64,000 bases of DNA, taken from positions 1-64,000 of the forward strand of contig CANTFL010000910.1 of assembly GCA_947650285.1 (NCBI GenBank), in the 5' to 3' direction. This DNA is from Hyaloperonospora brassicae. Taxonomy: Eukaryota > Oomycota > Peronosporomycetes > Peronosporales > Peronosporaceae. Position 1 is the first letter of the stretch; every line of letters starts with the position of its first letter. The notes beneath the pieces are model-generated. The model was not told the origin of the DNA. It saw nothing but the letters and a program-made list of their open reading frames with translations, and did no database searches. Both the position numbers and the translations under genes were made by a program. Shown one piece after another: positions 48,022 through 58,103 of this stretch.

Positions 48022-51000
48022 ATGAGCCCAAGCGCCATGACTCCCTCGCACGATGCCAAGGTCACCATTGACAAGTTCAACGGTGACAACTACGCGACAT
48101 GGAGCCGCTACATGCGTGGCGTGTTCCTGACGAAGTCGACGTGGCATGTCGTGAACCGGGAGACGTCGCCGACGTTTGCAGACCCACGCGCCATGGACGA
48201 CTACGCCAAGGCAAGCAACGTGGCGTTCGGTCTTATGCTTCTGCATATGGACGCGGACTACCACCACGTGGTTGATGACTGCGAAGAAGCCTGGGCCGCA
48301 TGGGTGCGCATCAAGACGCTCTACGGAGGATCGCAGAAGGCCGGTCGCATCTTCTTGAAGCGCCAGCTCTTCAGCATGGAGATGGCGGAAGGCGGCAATG
48401 TGTTGCACCATTGCAACGAGGTCCTCAACATCAGCGCGAAGCTCAGCAGCATCGGCGCCAAGATGGAGGACGAGGACGTGGCGATCTGCTTGCTGCGCAG
48501 TCTCCCGAAGAGCTACGAGAACGTCGTTCTCAACTTGGAGATGAACAGTGCTGAACTTCGATCGCGCGACGTTGTCAAGGTGCTCACGAACGAGCATATC
48601 AAGCGTCAAGGTGCCAAGACTGCGGCGGTGAAGACCGAGGACGCAGCCAAGGCATTCAATGCTGAGCGTGAACCGCATCAATGCTCGTATTGTGGCAAAT
48701 TGGGGCACACGGTGGAACGGTGCTGGACCAAACAGAAAGCGGAAAACAAGGGCCCGAGACGCGGCGGCAATGGCCGTGGACGCGGGGCCAACAATGTCCA
48801 CTGGCGCAGCGAAGGGGATGACTACGAGTACATGGATCGAGTCGCCTTCGCAGTCTCGCTTGAGTGTGGACTTTCAACAGGCAAGAGCATGCCGGGGATG
48901 TGGGCGGTCGACAGCGGCGCAACGCACCACATCTGCAACGACAAGGCCAAGTTCGCGACCCTCAACGAGCGGGACGAAGGAGAACTTTCGGTGGCTGATG
49001 GCAGCAAGGCTGCAATCAAGGGTGTGGGAACCATCATGGAATTGGTGGTTCTGCCCAACGGTAATGAGCGCATGATCGAGATTAAGGACGCGCTCTTTGT
49101 GCCGAGCATGAGCAAGAATCTACTTTCGGTGCCGCAGATCAACAAGACTGGGAAGTTTCAAGTCGTCTTCGACGGTCGCAAGATGAACGTGACACGCAAG
49201 AACTCGACACAAGTCGTGGCTACGGCGGATCTCGTCGATGGACTCTACTGGCTTCGTACGCCTCAACCGTCGGCCAACACGGTGATGAACAACCAGGTTG
49301 TCGACCTGCACGCTCGCATGGGTCATGCACCTTTCGACGTTCTTCGCAAGATGGTCAACGATGGTCTGATCAAGGACGCCAAAGCTCCTGCCAAGTCAAA
49401 CGGATCAAGCTTGTGTCGCGGGTGTCAACAAGGGAAGATGGTTCAAAAACCATTTCCAAGCAACCGCGACAAGCGTCGTTATGCCACGTTTGAGCTACTT
49501 CACTTCGATATCTGCGGCCCAATGGAAGAAGTCTCGATTGGCGGCAGCAGATATTTGCTGCTGATTGTTGACGAAGCCAGCGGGTGCATGAAGGGTTTCT
49601 GCTTACGTGCCAAGTCGGAGAGCGAAGACTGCGTCAAGAGTTACATTCTCAAGATCGAGACCCAGTTCGGCAAGAAGGTCAAGTTCGTTCGCCACGATGG
49701 AGCACGTGAGTTTGCATCCAACTCGCTCAAGGTCTTTTACGAGAACGAAGGTATCGAGCAACAGACCACGGTTCCGTATGCGCACCAGACCAACGGCACG
49801 GCAGAGCGCGCCATTCGGTCTATTGTCACGATCGGCCGCAGCTTGCTGCACCACGCCAAACTTGACAAGTGTTTTTGGGCTGAAGCGGCCATGACGGCCA
49901 TCTACATCAATAACCGTCTGCCATCGCCCAAGATTCCCCACAAAACGCCGTTCGAGATCGTGTGTGGCTCAAAGCCAAGCGTCAAGCACATGCGTATATT
50001 CGGGTGTCAAGCATACATCTTGACTCCGAAGGAAAAACGACTCAAGTGGGATCCCAAGGCTCGTGTCGGCATCTTCATGGGCTACGAAGAAGTTTCCAAG
50101 GCATATCGCGTGTTTGACATCGAGGCTGGACAAGTTGTGATCAACTACGCGACATGGAGCCGCTACATGCGTGGCGTGTTCCTGACGAAGTCGACGTGGC
50201 ATGTCGTGAACCGGGAGACGTCGCCGACGTTTGCAGACCCACGCGCCATGGACGACTACGCCAAGGCAAGCAACGTGGCGTTCGGTCTTATGCTTCTGCA
50301 TATGGACGCGGACTACCACCACGTGGTTGATGACTGCGAAGAAGCCTGGGCCGCATGGGTGCGCATCAAGACGCTCTACGGAGGATCGCAGAAGGCCGGT
50401 CGCATCTTCTTGAAGCGCCAGCTCTTCAGCATGGAGATGGCGGAAGGCGGCAATGTGTTGCACCATTGCAACGAGGTCCTCAACATCAGCGCGAAGCTAA
50501 GCAGCATCGGCGCCAAGATGGAGGACGAGGACGTGGCGATCTGCTTGCTGCGCAGTCTCCCCAAGAGCTACGAGAACGTCGTTCTCAACTTGGAGATGAA
50601 CAGTGCTGAACTTCGATCGCGCGACGTTGTCAAGGTGCTCACGAACGAGCATATCAAGCGTCAAGGTGCCAAGACTGCGGCGGTGAAGACCGAGGACGCA
50701 GCCAAGGCATTCAATGCTGAGCGCGAACCGCATCAATGCTCGTATTGTGGCAAATTGGGGCACACGGTGGAACGGTGCTGGACCAAACAGAAAGCGGAAA
50801 ACAAGGGCCCGAGACGCGGCGGCAATGGCCGTGGACGCGGGGCCAACAATGTCCACTGGCGCAGCGAAGAGGATGACTACGAGTACATGGATCGAGTCGC
50901 CTTCGCAGTCTCGCTTGAGTGTGGACTATCAACAGGCAAGAGCATGCCGGGGATGTGGGCGGTCGACAGCGGCGCAACGCACCACATCTGCAACGACAAG

Positions 51001-51795
51001 GCCAAGTTCGCGACCCTCAACGAGCGGGACGAAGGAGAACTTTCGGTGGCTGATGGCAGCAAGGCTGCAATCAAGGGTGTGGGAACCATCATGGAATTGG
51101 TGGTTCTGCCCAACGGTGATGAGCGCATGATCGAGATTAAGGACGCGCTCTTTGTGCCGAGCATGAGCAAGAATCTACTTTCGGTGCCGCAGATCAACAA
51201 GACTGGGAAGTTTCAAGTCGTCTTCGACGGTCGCAAGATGAACGTGACACGCAAGAACTCGACACAAGTCGTGGCTACGGCGGATCTCGTCGATGGACTC
51301 TACTGGCTTCGTACGCCTCAACCGTCGGCCAACACGGTGATGAACAACCAGGTTGTCGACCTGCACGCTCGCATGGGTCATGCACCTTTCGACGTTCTTC
51401 GCAAGATGGTCAACGATGGTCTGATCAAGGACGCCAAAGCTCCTGCCAAGTCGAACGGATCAAGCTTGTGTCGCGGGTGTCAACAAGGGAAGATGGTTCA
51501 AAAACCATTCCCAAGCAACCGCGACAAGCGTCGTTATGCCACGTTTGAGCTACTTCACTTCGATATCTGCGGCCCAATGGAAGAAGTCTCGATCGGCGGC
51601 AGCAGATATTTGCTGCTGATTGTTGACGAAGCCAGCGGGTGCATGAAGGGATTCTGCTTACGTGCCAAGTCGGAGAGCGAAGACTGCGTCAAGAGTTACA
51701 TTCTCAAGATCGTGAAGAACTTTAGACTTCCTTTTCCGGGTGCAAAACACAAAGTGAATATATTTTTATTGTGGGTTTTTTTTTCGCATTTTTAA
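48022..51795 (+). CDS. Copia B chimera: Gag-PR-INT fused in frame to a second Gag-PR-INT
   Basis: 1257 residues. The first part follows the full-length element through the complete integrase core to AGQVVI (about 50142). There it joins, in frame, to a second Gag at NYATWSRYM, missing the first 23 Gag residues, and reads a second zinc knuckle, protease DSGA and integrase front to about 51712. The end is foreign: about 28 residues read from an inverted Copia C-type LTR piece. RT and RNase H are absent. The join has GTGA in both parents, suggesting microhomology. The second half carries GDERM and SEEDDY variants unlike its neighbours, so it came from a different copy. Confidence 0.85.
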   Translation: MSPSAMTPSHDAKVTIDKFNGDNYATWSRYMRGVFLTKSTWHVVNRETSPTFADPRAMDDYAKASNVAFGLMLLHMDADYHHVVDDCEEAWAAWVRIKTLYGGSQKAGRIFLKRQLFSMEMAEGGNVLHHCNEVLNISAKLSSIGAKMEDEDVAICLLRSLPKSYENVVLNLEMNSAELRSRDVVKVLTNEHIKRQGAKTAAVKTEDAAKAFNAEREPHQCSYCGKLGHTVERCWTKQKAENKGPRRGGNGRGRGANNVHWRSEGDDYEYMDRVAFAVSLECGLSTGKSMPGMWAVDSGATHHICNDKAKFATLNERDEGELSVADGSKAAIKGVGTIMELVVLPNGNERMIEIKDALFVPSMSKNLLSVPQINKTGKFQVVFDGRKMNVTRKNSTQVVATADLVDGLYWLRTPQPSANTVMNNQVVDLHARMGHAPFDVLRKMVNDGLIKDAKAPAKSNGSSLCRGCQQGKMVQKPFPSNRDKRRYATFELLHFDICGPMEEVSIGGSRYLLLIVDEASGCMKGFCLRAKSESEDCVKSYILKIETQFGKKVKFVRHDGAREFASNSLKVFYENEGIEQQTTVPYAHQTNGTAERAIRSIVTIGRSLLHHAKLDKCFWAEAAMTAIYINNRLPSPKIPHKTPFEIVCGSKPSVKHMRIFGCQAYILTPKEKRLKWDPKARVGIFMGYEEVSKAYRVFDIEAGQVVINYATWSRYMRGVFLTKSTWHVVNRETSPTFADPRAMDDYAKASNVAFGLMLLHMDADYHHVVDDCEEAWAAWVRIKTLYGGSQKAGRIFLKRQLFSMEMAEGGNVLHHCNEVLNISAKLSSIGAKMEDEDVAICLLRSLPKSYENVVLNLEMNSAELRSRDVVKVLTNEHIKRQGAKTAAVKTEDAAKAFNAEREPHQCSYCGKLGHTVERCWTKQKAENKGPRRGGNGRGRGANNVHWRSEEDDYEYMDRVAFAVSLECGLSTGKSMPGMWAVDSGATHHICNDKAKFATLNERDEGELSVADGSKAAIKGVGTIMELVVLPNGDERMIEIKDALFVPSMSKNLLSVPQINKTGKFQVVFDGRKMNVTRKNSTQVVATADLVDGLYWLRTPQPSANTVMNNQVVDLHARMGHAPFDVLRKMVNDGLIKDAKAPAKSNGSSLCRGCQQGKMVQKPFPSNRDKRRYATFELLHFDICGPMEEVSIGGSRYLLLIVDEASGCMKGFCLRAKSESEDCVKSYILKIVKNFRLPFPGAKHKVNIFLLWVFFSHF

Positions 51796-51805
51796 ACACA
51801 CCCAT
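51716..51805 (-). repeat. Piece of a Copia C-type LTR
   Basis: TGAAGAACTTTAGACTTCC and GCAAAACACAAAGTGAATA match 20613-20660 upstream of Copia C gag, on the same plus-strand reading. It sits between the cut integrase of the chimera and the next Copia B LTR. A run of nine or more T follows. Confidence 0.65.
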
Positions 51806-52069
51806 TATTGAGGGTTACCGATACAATCCGAACTTAAGCGTAGTTCTTACGGGATAGTTTTTACGTCGGTAATTACGCAGGAATGATTAGACGAGTAGGG
51901 TGATTAGACGCGGCCGACTGATTTATATGTCACATATAAGGATCAGGGCGTAGGCAGATAAGCTCCGATAATCAATCACTTTCCAATTTCCATTCTTCAG
52001 AGCAAGTGTCTTCTCTTCGGCTCGTCCAAGCGCAGACTCTCTCGTCCGCCCCAACTTCCGACGCCAACA
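51806..52069 (+). repeat. Hybrid Copia A/B LTR (264 bp)
   Basis: Its first ~70 bp and last ~100 bp match the B LTR (TATTGAGGG start, CGCCAACA end). The middle (TTACGCAGGAATGATTAGAC to AGATAAGCTCCGATAATC) matches the A LTR. It is a mosaic of the two families. Confidence 0.75.
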
Positions 52070-52073
52070 GGTT

Positions 52074-52946
52074 ATGAGCCCAAGCGCCATGACTCCCTCG
52101 CACGATGCCAAGGTCACCATTGACAAGTTCAACGGTGACAACTACGCGACATGGAGCCGCTACATGCGTGGCGTGTTCCTGACGAAGTCGACGTGGCATG
52201 TCGTGAACCGGGAGACGTCGCCGACGTTTGCAGACCCACGCGCCATGGACGACTACGCCAAGGCAAGCAACGTGGCGTTTGGTCTTATGCTTCTGCATAT
52301 GGACGCGTACTACCACCACGTGGTTGATGACTGCGAAGAAGCCTGGGCCGCATGGGTGCGCATCAAGACGCTCTACGGAGGATCGCAGAAGGCCGGTCGC
52401 ATCTTCTTGAAGCGCCAGCTCTTCAGCATGGAGATGGCGGAAGGCGGCAATGTGTTGCACCATTGCAACGAGGTCCTCAACATCAGCGCGAAGCTCAGCA
52501 GCATCGGCGCCAAGATGGAGGACGAGGACGTGGCGATCTGCTTGCTGCGCAGTCTCCCCAAGAGCTACGAGAACGTCGTTCTCAACTTGGAGATGAACAG
52601 TGCTGAACTTCGATCGCGCGACGTTGTCAAGGTGCTCACAAACGAGCATATCAAGCGTCAAGGTACCAAGACTGCGGCGGTGAAGACCGAGGACGCAGCC
52701 AAGGCATTCAATGCTGAGCGCGAACCGCATCAATGCTCGTATTGTGGCAAATTGGGGCACACGGTGGAACGGTGCTGGACCAAACAGAAAGCGGAAAACA
52801 AGGGCCCGAGACGCGGTACGGGCTGGGGACGGGGCCAAATACCAGTAATACGCAGTCTGAACGGTGCTGGGCTGATTTTACGTATTGCTGTCCATTGGTT
52901 CTGGACCTCCGATCTCTTGTCGTCTCGGTGGACGGTAAGAGTTTGA
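52074..52946 (+). pseudogene. gag: Copia B gag, cut by Gypsy D
   Basis: Gag reads normally through the zinc knuckle to RRG (about 52817), then runs for about 42 foreign residues into Gypsy D sequence. Changes: HMDAYYHHV for HMDADYHHV and GTKTAAV for GAKTAAV. The protease and all later domains are lost. Confidence 0.85.
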
Positions 52947-53807
52947 GCTAGCATGAGCCTGTCTCATGCTAAAGTCTTCCTGTTCCGCGGCTGATATCGC
53001 TTCTTCAAGCGTATTCAGCTCAAGGCGGAACAGGTGGCTCCTGACGGGCCCTTCTGCGAGCCCTTGCATGAACACCGTAATCAACGTGTGTTCATGAACT
53101 GGGTTGGCAGTTATACTACTCGCAAGGAGTCGTATATGTTGTGCGTAAGCGTGCACATCACGCTTACCCTGCTTGAGTTTCAGGAGCTCTGAACGAGCCC
53201 TGAACTCAGCACGTGGCGGCTCAAACGTTTGTCTGAGCCGGGACTTGAATTCATCTAGCGACCTAAACACGTTTGGGTCGCTACTCTCGAGTCCCAGGGA
53301 CCAAGTTTTGGCACGCCCTGCCAAGTGGGTCTGAGCAAATGTGAGTTTCATTTGCTCATCTTCGACGCGACGAGCCCTTAGGGCTCTGTCGAGTTCGACA
53401 AACCATAGTAACAGGGAGTCCTCCGGGACTCCACTGTACTTGGAGATGTCAACCTTCATGACTTCGGGACGACGCGCATGCGCCGTCCCGCCCACAGCAG
53501 CATGGAATTGCTGCTGTCTCAACAGCTCCGTCTGTTGAGCACCGAGTTCTCTCAACTGCTCGGCCTGTTGAGAGCCTTGCTGGTGAAGCAAGGCTACTTT
53601 CTCCCTCTCGAGAGCAAGTTCATTGTGAATGAACTTGGCGATAGCAGCATGTTGTTGGTCTCTGTCTAGAGACTCCAACATGGTGCTGACGACGAGTTCG
53701 CCTACGGTAGAACTCATTCGTTCTACCGCACTCCATTCGATGTCACTCAAATGGGTAAACCCTTCACGCGTGGCGTGAAAGGTGTCTTCTTCATCCAACA
53801 TGTTCAT
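52878..53807 (-). CDS. gag: Gypsy D Gag (Retrotrans_gag type)
   Basis: 309 residues. The N-terminal half is acidic then Gln-rich and helical ([20 protein letters not shown], about 90-115). The capsid-like core (about 125-290) has the Retrotrans_gag pattern: [44 protein letters not shown] and [14 protein letters not shown]. No zinc knuckle is seen before the stop at 52878; one could follow in the lost part. The start ATG (53807-53805) lies within the 12-bp stem of a hairpin at 53791-53816. Translation of capsid is the inferred role. Confidence 0.82.
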   Translation of the reverse strand: MNMLDEEDTFHATREGFTHLSDIEWSAVERMSSTVGELVVSTMLESLDRDQQHAAIAKFIHNELALEREKVALLHQQGSQQAEQLRELGAQQTELLRQQQFHAAVGGTAHARRPEVMKVDISKYSGVPEDSLLLWFVELDRALRARRVEDEQMKLTFAQTHLAGRAKTWSLGLESSDPNVFRSLDEFKSRLRQTFEPPRAEFRARSELLKLKQGKRDVHAYAQHIRLLASSITANPVHEHTLITVFMQGLAEGPVRSHLFRLELNTLEEAISAAEQEDFSMRQAHASSNSYRPPRRQEIGGPEPMDSNT

Positions 53808-53831
53808 GTTGGATGATGTGGTCCTTGGAAG

Positions 53832-53849
53832 GACTACAAAGTGCTACCA
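53832..53849 (-). promoter_or_regulatory. Gypsy D primer-binding site candidate
   Basis: Two bases inside the LTR, the minus strand reads TGGTAGCACTTTGTAGTC, complementary to an RNA ending in ...GTGCTACCA. The TGG start and position fit a tRNA 3'-end primer. The tRNA is not identified. Confidence 0.55.
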
Positions 53850-53851
53850 GG

Positions 53852-54241
53852 TGTAACGGGGCACACCCTTGCGTAACTTAACGCAAGGGATTTGGGTGCC
53901 CCGACGGACGTACACGTGGCGAGCGAGGAAGCGTAGATAGGGTAAAAGTAGAACTGTTATATTAATAAATTAAGTCTTTAAACTACTGTCTCTTCGTTTG
54001 ACTTAATTCAATTATACTAATATAACTGCATGTATGGTGACGTCTCGTCACCACTCATTGCGCGCGTCTTGCGGCGATTGGTGGGTTGATATCATCACGA
54101 GATCAACCAATGAACAGACCCTTCTGGTCGACCCTTCAATATCACCGCTTCGGTGATATTGTTTAAAGAATATCCATCTTTATATTCTTTATTGTCACTT
54201 TCCTTAAGTGACAATATTATGTAACGGGCTGCCCCGTTACA
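53852..54241 (-). repeat. Gypsy D 5' LTR (390 bp), made of stacked hairpins
   Basis: The ends TGTAACGGGGCA and TGCCCCGTTACA are a perfect 12-bp inverted repeat. Stem-loops inside: 53857-53903 (8 bp outer, 9 bp inner), 53956-54026 (9+9 bp), 54035-54053 (8), 54084-54108 (7), 54137-54161 (11), 54164-54191 (10), 54191-54215 (10) and 54220-54241 (9). The right flank (from 54242) shows no such density. Confidence 0.78.
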
Positions 54242-56176
54242 TCATGCGCATTTCAACGGTATTTCTGTATGCTCTGTTTGGTCCAAACGATTAAACGAGT
54301 ATAACAAAAGGCTGTCGCACAACGCACCAGTTCATTTTCAGCAACGACCTCGACAAGATACGCTCCTTCCAGTATGGCAACTGTCCTCGCGATTCAAACG
54401 CGATGTACCGTCGGCGTCGCTATTCTGTCGATCGAAGGCATGCACCAATTGATCTAGATTGTATGTGCAGCAGCCCTCTGCACACTCGTACAGCGGTGGC
54501 TAGTGAGGAGTTGAGGGTTTTACAGGTACGCGAGCGACCCGCTATGTCCTTGTCCTACAGCGGTGGAAAACATGGCGACGACACGATAAACTTATGCAAC
54601 GCAACGCAAGCCTCGTATCTGATCATAGCCCCTAGCGATTTACTATTAATTTGCCACTGAGGCAAGCGGTCAAGTCGTCGTACAAGCGAATTCGTCCTGA
54701 CCTCGTGTAGTTGTTCATGCCAAGAGTTCGGCGCACGTCGATACTTTTCTAGCCTTAGGAAAGGAGCTTGGCCCGGGATGAAAACGCCCTTTGTCGTACA
54801 TAACAATACAACGCAACACAAGCTACGCCACGTCAGCGTAACTCGACATCATGGCAGGCATCTGCAGCTCGACAGCTCATGGGCCGTGCCTGCTGGATGA
54901 AGTACGTTCGATTGATTGGAAGATGTGTCCAAAGTAACGCTGGCAGAATGAAGAATTCCAAATACGCTGTTGTAACAGGGGTACTGCCTACAATTGACAT
55001 TAAGTACCGTCGAGGTCGGAGACGATGAATACAAACCGATGCGCGAAATGTCACAACAAGTGATGCTTTTGCCGTCGCCCATCCTCCTTGACATGTAGAT
55101 CCAGACGTCAAGCAGACCTCTCTTCCTCCACCTCGCATCTTCCTCTGCAGCTGCACCGACCGCTCGGTGATTGAAACAGCCCAATGTGGTGCGGAGATCA
55201 GATAGCCCGTGTTGAGGTTCGACATTCAAGTTGCATTACTCACTGCTCACCGCACAACGGTGGTGACAGTGCTGACTACATGAAGTCCCAGGGCCAGAAA
55301 TGCTGACTCGTTTTTTCGCAACGCTACCTTCTCATGCATAACTGACGGCTTCATAGCCTGTACAATTGTCTTGTGTCCCATCGAGATGTCGACAACGAGG
55401 GCCGATATTGCTACGTACCGAGGCACCTGAATGAATATCTAGAGTAACTAGTGCGGGCGTGATGTGCCTGCCATCAGCAGTCCATAGGCAGCCGCCAATG
55501 CTTCTCGATCGCGACAATACCAAGCAGTACGTGCGTAGTAAAGGCGGGCGGCCAAAGTCGTACAAAACCCAGCGTCGTCAAGGGACAGCCCTTTCTCGTC
55601 TTCCTTGACCATGTTACTGCAAATCCCAGTGATGCACGTACCTGGTAAACGGGACGTGCGGGCGCAGACGCGATGTGTGCACCGTATGGAAACGTGGACC
55701 CCAGAACTGGTCGAAAAAACACGCTCGTGGTAATTGGCGACATGACCAAAACAGCGGCTCGTGGGCCATTACGACAGCCGAAGTACACCGCTTCTGTCAC
55801 TCGCGTCTATCCTGTCGCAGCTTTTCTTCTCGTCCGACCAGTGTGTCGCGTCGTTTTTGCACGGTCGTTGTCCACTTGTCGCCTTTGCTGCAGCACTGCA
55901 TTGGCAGTCGCCTGTAGATTCGGTATGCGCAGAAGATCCGGTGTCGTCTCGCTACCACATCATCGCGCGATTTCCGACGAGGTCTAGTGAGACCGAAGTG
56001 ACTGTCCGTACGGCATCGACCATAGCTGAGCTCGCCGCCGTCTGGTGGTCGTTCGCACTCTTGAGCTTCTCGCGCTCGTCACGTGGACGAAGAAGTACCG
56101 TCGGACAGCGGGTGCGATGCTGAGTCCCAATGTTTGCCTTGCTACGGTAACCGCTGGTGAGTAGCTGCTCGAGGCT
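54242..56176. other. Gene-poor stretch, nothing recognised
   Basis: Only short overlapping frames on both strands (all under 131 codons), none with a recognisable domain or a consistent coding bias. The last part is likely the promoter and 5' leader of the gene at 56177. I cannot exclude small or spliced genes. Confidence 0.5.
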
Positions 56177-57874
56177 GTGAGCTGTGTGCAATGCAGTGGG
56201 TTTGTGCTTGTTTTTACTGACGTCTTTTGGTGTGTGTGTGTGTGCTGCTGCTTAGTGGCGGTCTGCGTGGCGCACGTGACGACAGCCCAATCGTCGGCAG
56301 GTGTGAGGGCCATTTGCTACAGTGTAGGCGAGTGCCACGTGAACGGGTCGGCGGCCAAGATGTGTGACCGCACAAAGAAGGAGTGCCACCAGTGTCTCGG
56401 TGAAAGAGAGAGCGACTCGCTCTTGGTCATGTTACAGGAGGCAACCGAGTACAACTGCTATGATGTCAAGACCAATGGAAAATGTCCAAAGGGCACGACC
56501 AAGTGTTCTGCAGGCACGTGTGGTCTATATGCCGCGGGATTGACTGGCGATCGAGTACTGAGGAAAGCTAAACGTGTGATGTTGTTGTTGACTGGTGTAG
56601 CACTGAAGATGGAAGACGAAGAAAAGGAAGTAAAGCGAGAGGAGCAGCGAGAGGAGCAGCGAGAGGAGCAGCAAGAGGAGCAGCAAGAGGAAAAAACGTC
56701 AGGGTCTGCGGAGGATGACAGTCCGTACCAGCACATTTTGTCCAATACGTCCAGCTTTGCCGAGCCGGGTTCGACTCTCTCCGGCAGCGACTCAGACGAG
56801 GTGACCCGCTCTCGTACGAAACCTGAGCGTGCGACATCGCTTTTTCTCACTGACTCGTCCAGCAATGGTTCTGCTACGAGTAGACAGAAGAAACTTACGT
56901 CAGAGAAGACGACAGGATCAATTTTCAAGGGATCGCCGTCGTCGAGCGGCAATGACTCAGCTGAAGAAACGCCCAAGGCCTCTGCTAGCAGCAGTTCTGG
57001 GTCTTCGCCCAAGGCTTCTTCAGCTACAAAGAAGGACTCTGTACTGCAGAACTCTTTTGGAGGATTTGATTCGGAGGAAGACCTCAGCAGTGTAGGCGCG
57101 ACAGTGGCCCCGGTCGTTAAGGCACCGAAAGCTCAGTCCACCATACAGGACACGGCACTCAGTGAGAAAACCACTTTGTCAACGCCCACATTCGAGCGTA
57201 GTTCGGGTGACGACATCGACTATGGCTTGATTCTTGGTGTCGTCGGAGGTGCTACTGCGATAGCGGCCATCGTCGCTATTGTCGTTCGAAGAAAAGCAAA
57301 GGCTGGCGAGGACCCGGACGATGGAGCAGCAGCATTCTCTCCTAACATGCCGGTCACAACCCGTAAACCGACTGCACTGCCATCTGTATCGTCTGCAACT
57401 ACGTCGTATTCAGCTGAGATGGACTGCTATGGAAGCAACGATCTCGAGTACCAGTATGACACTGATCATCACGTCAACCATTACGGTGACAACTTCGGTG
57501 ACCGCCACTTCCCAGGTGCCACAGCAACGCATCACACTGGTGGTAAAAGCGGTGGAATGGTTCCTGCGAATTATGGCAACCCGTTTCCCGTCGATAACGA
57601 TGACAAAGACGACATTTCGCGCCGTACAGACAGCATTCTGGGCGGGACTGGTGTCATGGTTAGCACCAGATCGAGCCTGTATAATTCCTTCGAGTTCACC
57701 GCCGGGACAGCTCCATCGAACTATGCAGCCAGCTTTGCGACGAGCTATGCCACGAGCCGTGCAACGAGCTATGCATCGAGCGATGCCACGAGCGATGCTG
57801 GCCAGGATCTACGGTACAGTGAGGATGAAAACCAGCTGAAGCACGGGGCCAGCACTGCGTCCGTGGAGTTTTAG
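56177..57874 (+). CDS. Predicted single-pass membrane protein, Cys-rich ectodomain
   Basis: 565 residues, family not recognised. An N-terminal hydrophobic, Cys-rich stretch (about 8-34, VCVCCCLVAVCVAHVTTAQS) looks like a signal peptide. A small domain with nine Cys (47, 53, 63, 70, 73, 94, 103, 110, 115) follows, then a Glu/Gln repeat (EEQREEQREEQQEEQQEE, about 155-172), a long Ser/Thr-rich stalk, one transmembrane segment (about 349-370, LILGVVGGATAIAAIVAIVV) with RRK after it, and a cytoplasmic tail that ends in a degenerate Ala-Thr-Ser-Tyr repeat. Topology is therefore type I, Cys domain outside. The hydrophobic VMLLLTGVAL near 134-143 sits oddly and might be an unspliced intron (56556-56603 has GT...AG ends); that is a guess. 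The neighbouring gene is convergent. Confidence 0.75.
   Translation: MSCVQCSGFVLVFTDVFWCVCVCCCLVAVCVAHVTTAQSSAGVRAICYSVGECHVNGSAAKMCDRTKKECHQCLGERESDSLLVMLQEATEYNCYDVKTNGKCPKGTTKCSAGTCGLYAAGLTGDRVLRKAKRVMLLLTGVALKMEDEEKEVKREEQREEQREEQQEEQQEEKTSGSAEDDSPYQHILSNTSSFAEPGSTLSGSDSDEVTRSRTKPERATSLFLTDSSSNGSATSRQKKLTSEKTTGSIFKGSPSSSGNDSAEETPKASASSSSGSSPKASSATKKDSVLQNSFGGFDSEEDLSSVGATVAPVVKAPKAQSTIQDTALSEKTTLSTPTFERSSGDDIDYGLILGVVGGATAIAAIVAIVVRRKAKAGEDPDDGAAAFSPNMPVTTRKPTALPSVSSATTSYSAEMDCYGSNDLEYQYDTDHHVNHYGDNFGDRHFPGATATHHTGGKSGGMVPANYGNPFPVDNDDKDDISRRTDSILGGTGVMVSTRSSLYNSFEFTAGTAPSNYAASFATSYATSRATSYASSDATSDAGQDLRYSEDENQLKHGASTASVEF
56634..56692 (+). repeat. 12-bp coding minisatellite (GAGGAGCAGCGA type)
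   Basis: About four and a half copies of GAGGAGCAG(C/A)(G/A)A encode the EEQR/EEQQ repeat of the membrane protein. Length variation between strains would be expected. Confidence 0.75.
57725..57800 (+). repeat. 15-bp coding repeat (ATSYA-like)
   Basis: About five degenerate copies of a GC(C/G/A)ACGAGC(T/G)ATGC-like unit encode ATSYATSRATSYASSDATSDA-type residues in the cytoplasmic tail. Confidence 0.6.
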
Positions 57875-58103
57875 GCTGCAGGTTGGTAGGAGCTCTGTTT
57901 AACGGCCTGGTATTGACAGTGCGCGTTGTGTCTGTTAGAAAGGCACTCACAAGCGCACTTCTATTGCGAGATAATAAAGTCGACATCCATGTCCATTGAT
58001 TGCCAGCGGCGTCTCTCTCCCACATTCTCGAGCTTGGCGTCATCGAGTTCCATGTTCGTCCACTTCGACCATCTTCAATCCAACACGAGATCATAGCGAT
58101 GGC
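57875..58103. other. Convergent 3' region; poly(A) signal at 57973-57978
   Basis: 229 bp between the stop of the plus-strand gene and the stop of the minus-strand gene. AATAAA at 57973-57978 is about 100 bp after the plus-strand stop and is a plausible poly(A) signal. I see no equally clear signal for the minus-strand gene. Confidence 0.5.

Larger units (their letters stand above)
29910..52816 (+). mobile_element. Tandem Copia B array with shared LTRs
   Basis: LTRs lie at 29910-30168 (lacks 19 bp), 31818-32096, 33747-34025, 35675-35953, 37603-37881, 39531-39809, 41459-41737, 43387-43665, 47739-48017 and 51806-52069. Complete ones are 279 bp, from TATTGAGGG to CGCCAACA. Between LTRs 1-8 lie seven shortened internal regions of about 1649 bp (period 1928 or 1929 bp). 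Between 8 and 9 is a full 4073-bp internal region. Between 9 and 10 is a chimera, and after 10 a cut gag. In the short units the sequence CCCAGTT of integrase runs straight into LTR TATTGAGGG, so all share one deletion endpoint and descend from one deleted copy. Confidence 0.92.
52817..54241 (-). mobile_element. Gypsy D, 5' end only (LTR plus gag)
   Basis: Read leftward: LTR 54241-53852, primer-binding site, gag 53807-52878, then a break at about 52817 against Copia B gag. No pol is present in the window. It is unrelated in sequence to the Gypsy at 1-15999. Its whole length is crowded with perfect stem-loops, which stop at the outer LTR end. Confidence 0.8.

Noticed and set aside
54833..56123. 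Several 80-130-codon frames as possible small genes
   Set aside because: They overlap each other on both strands, lack domains, and differ little from what GC-rich random sequence would give.
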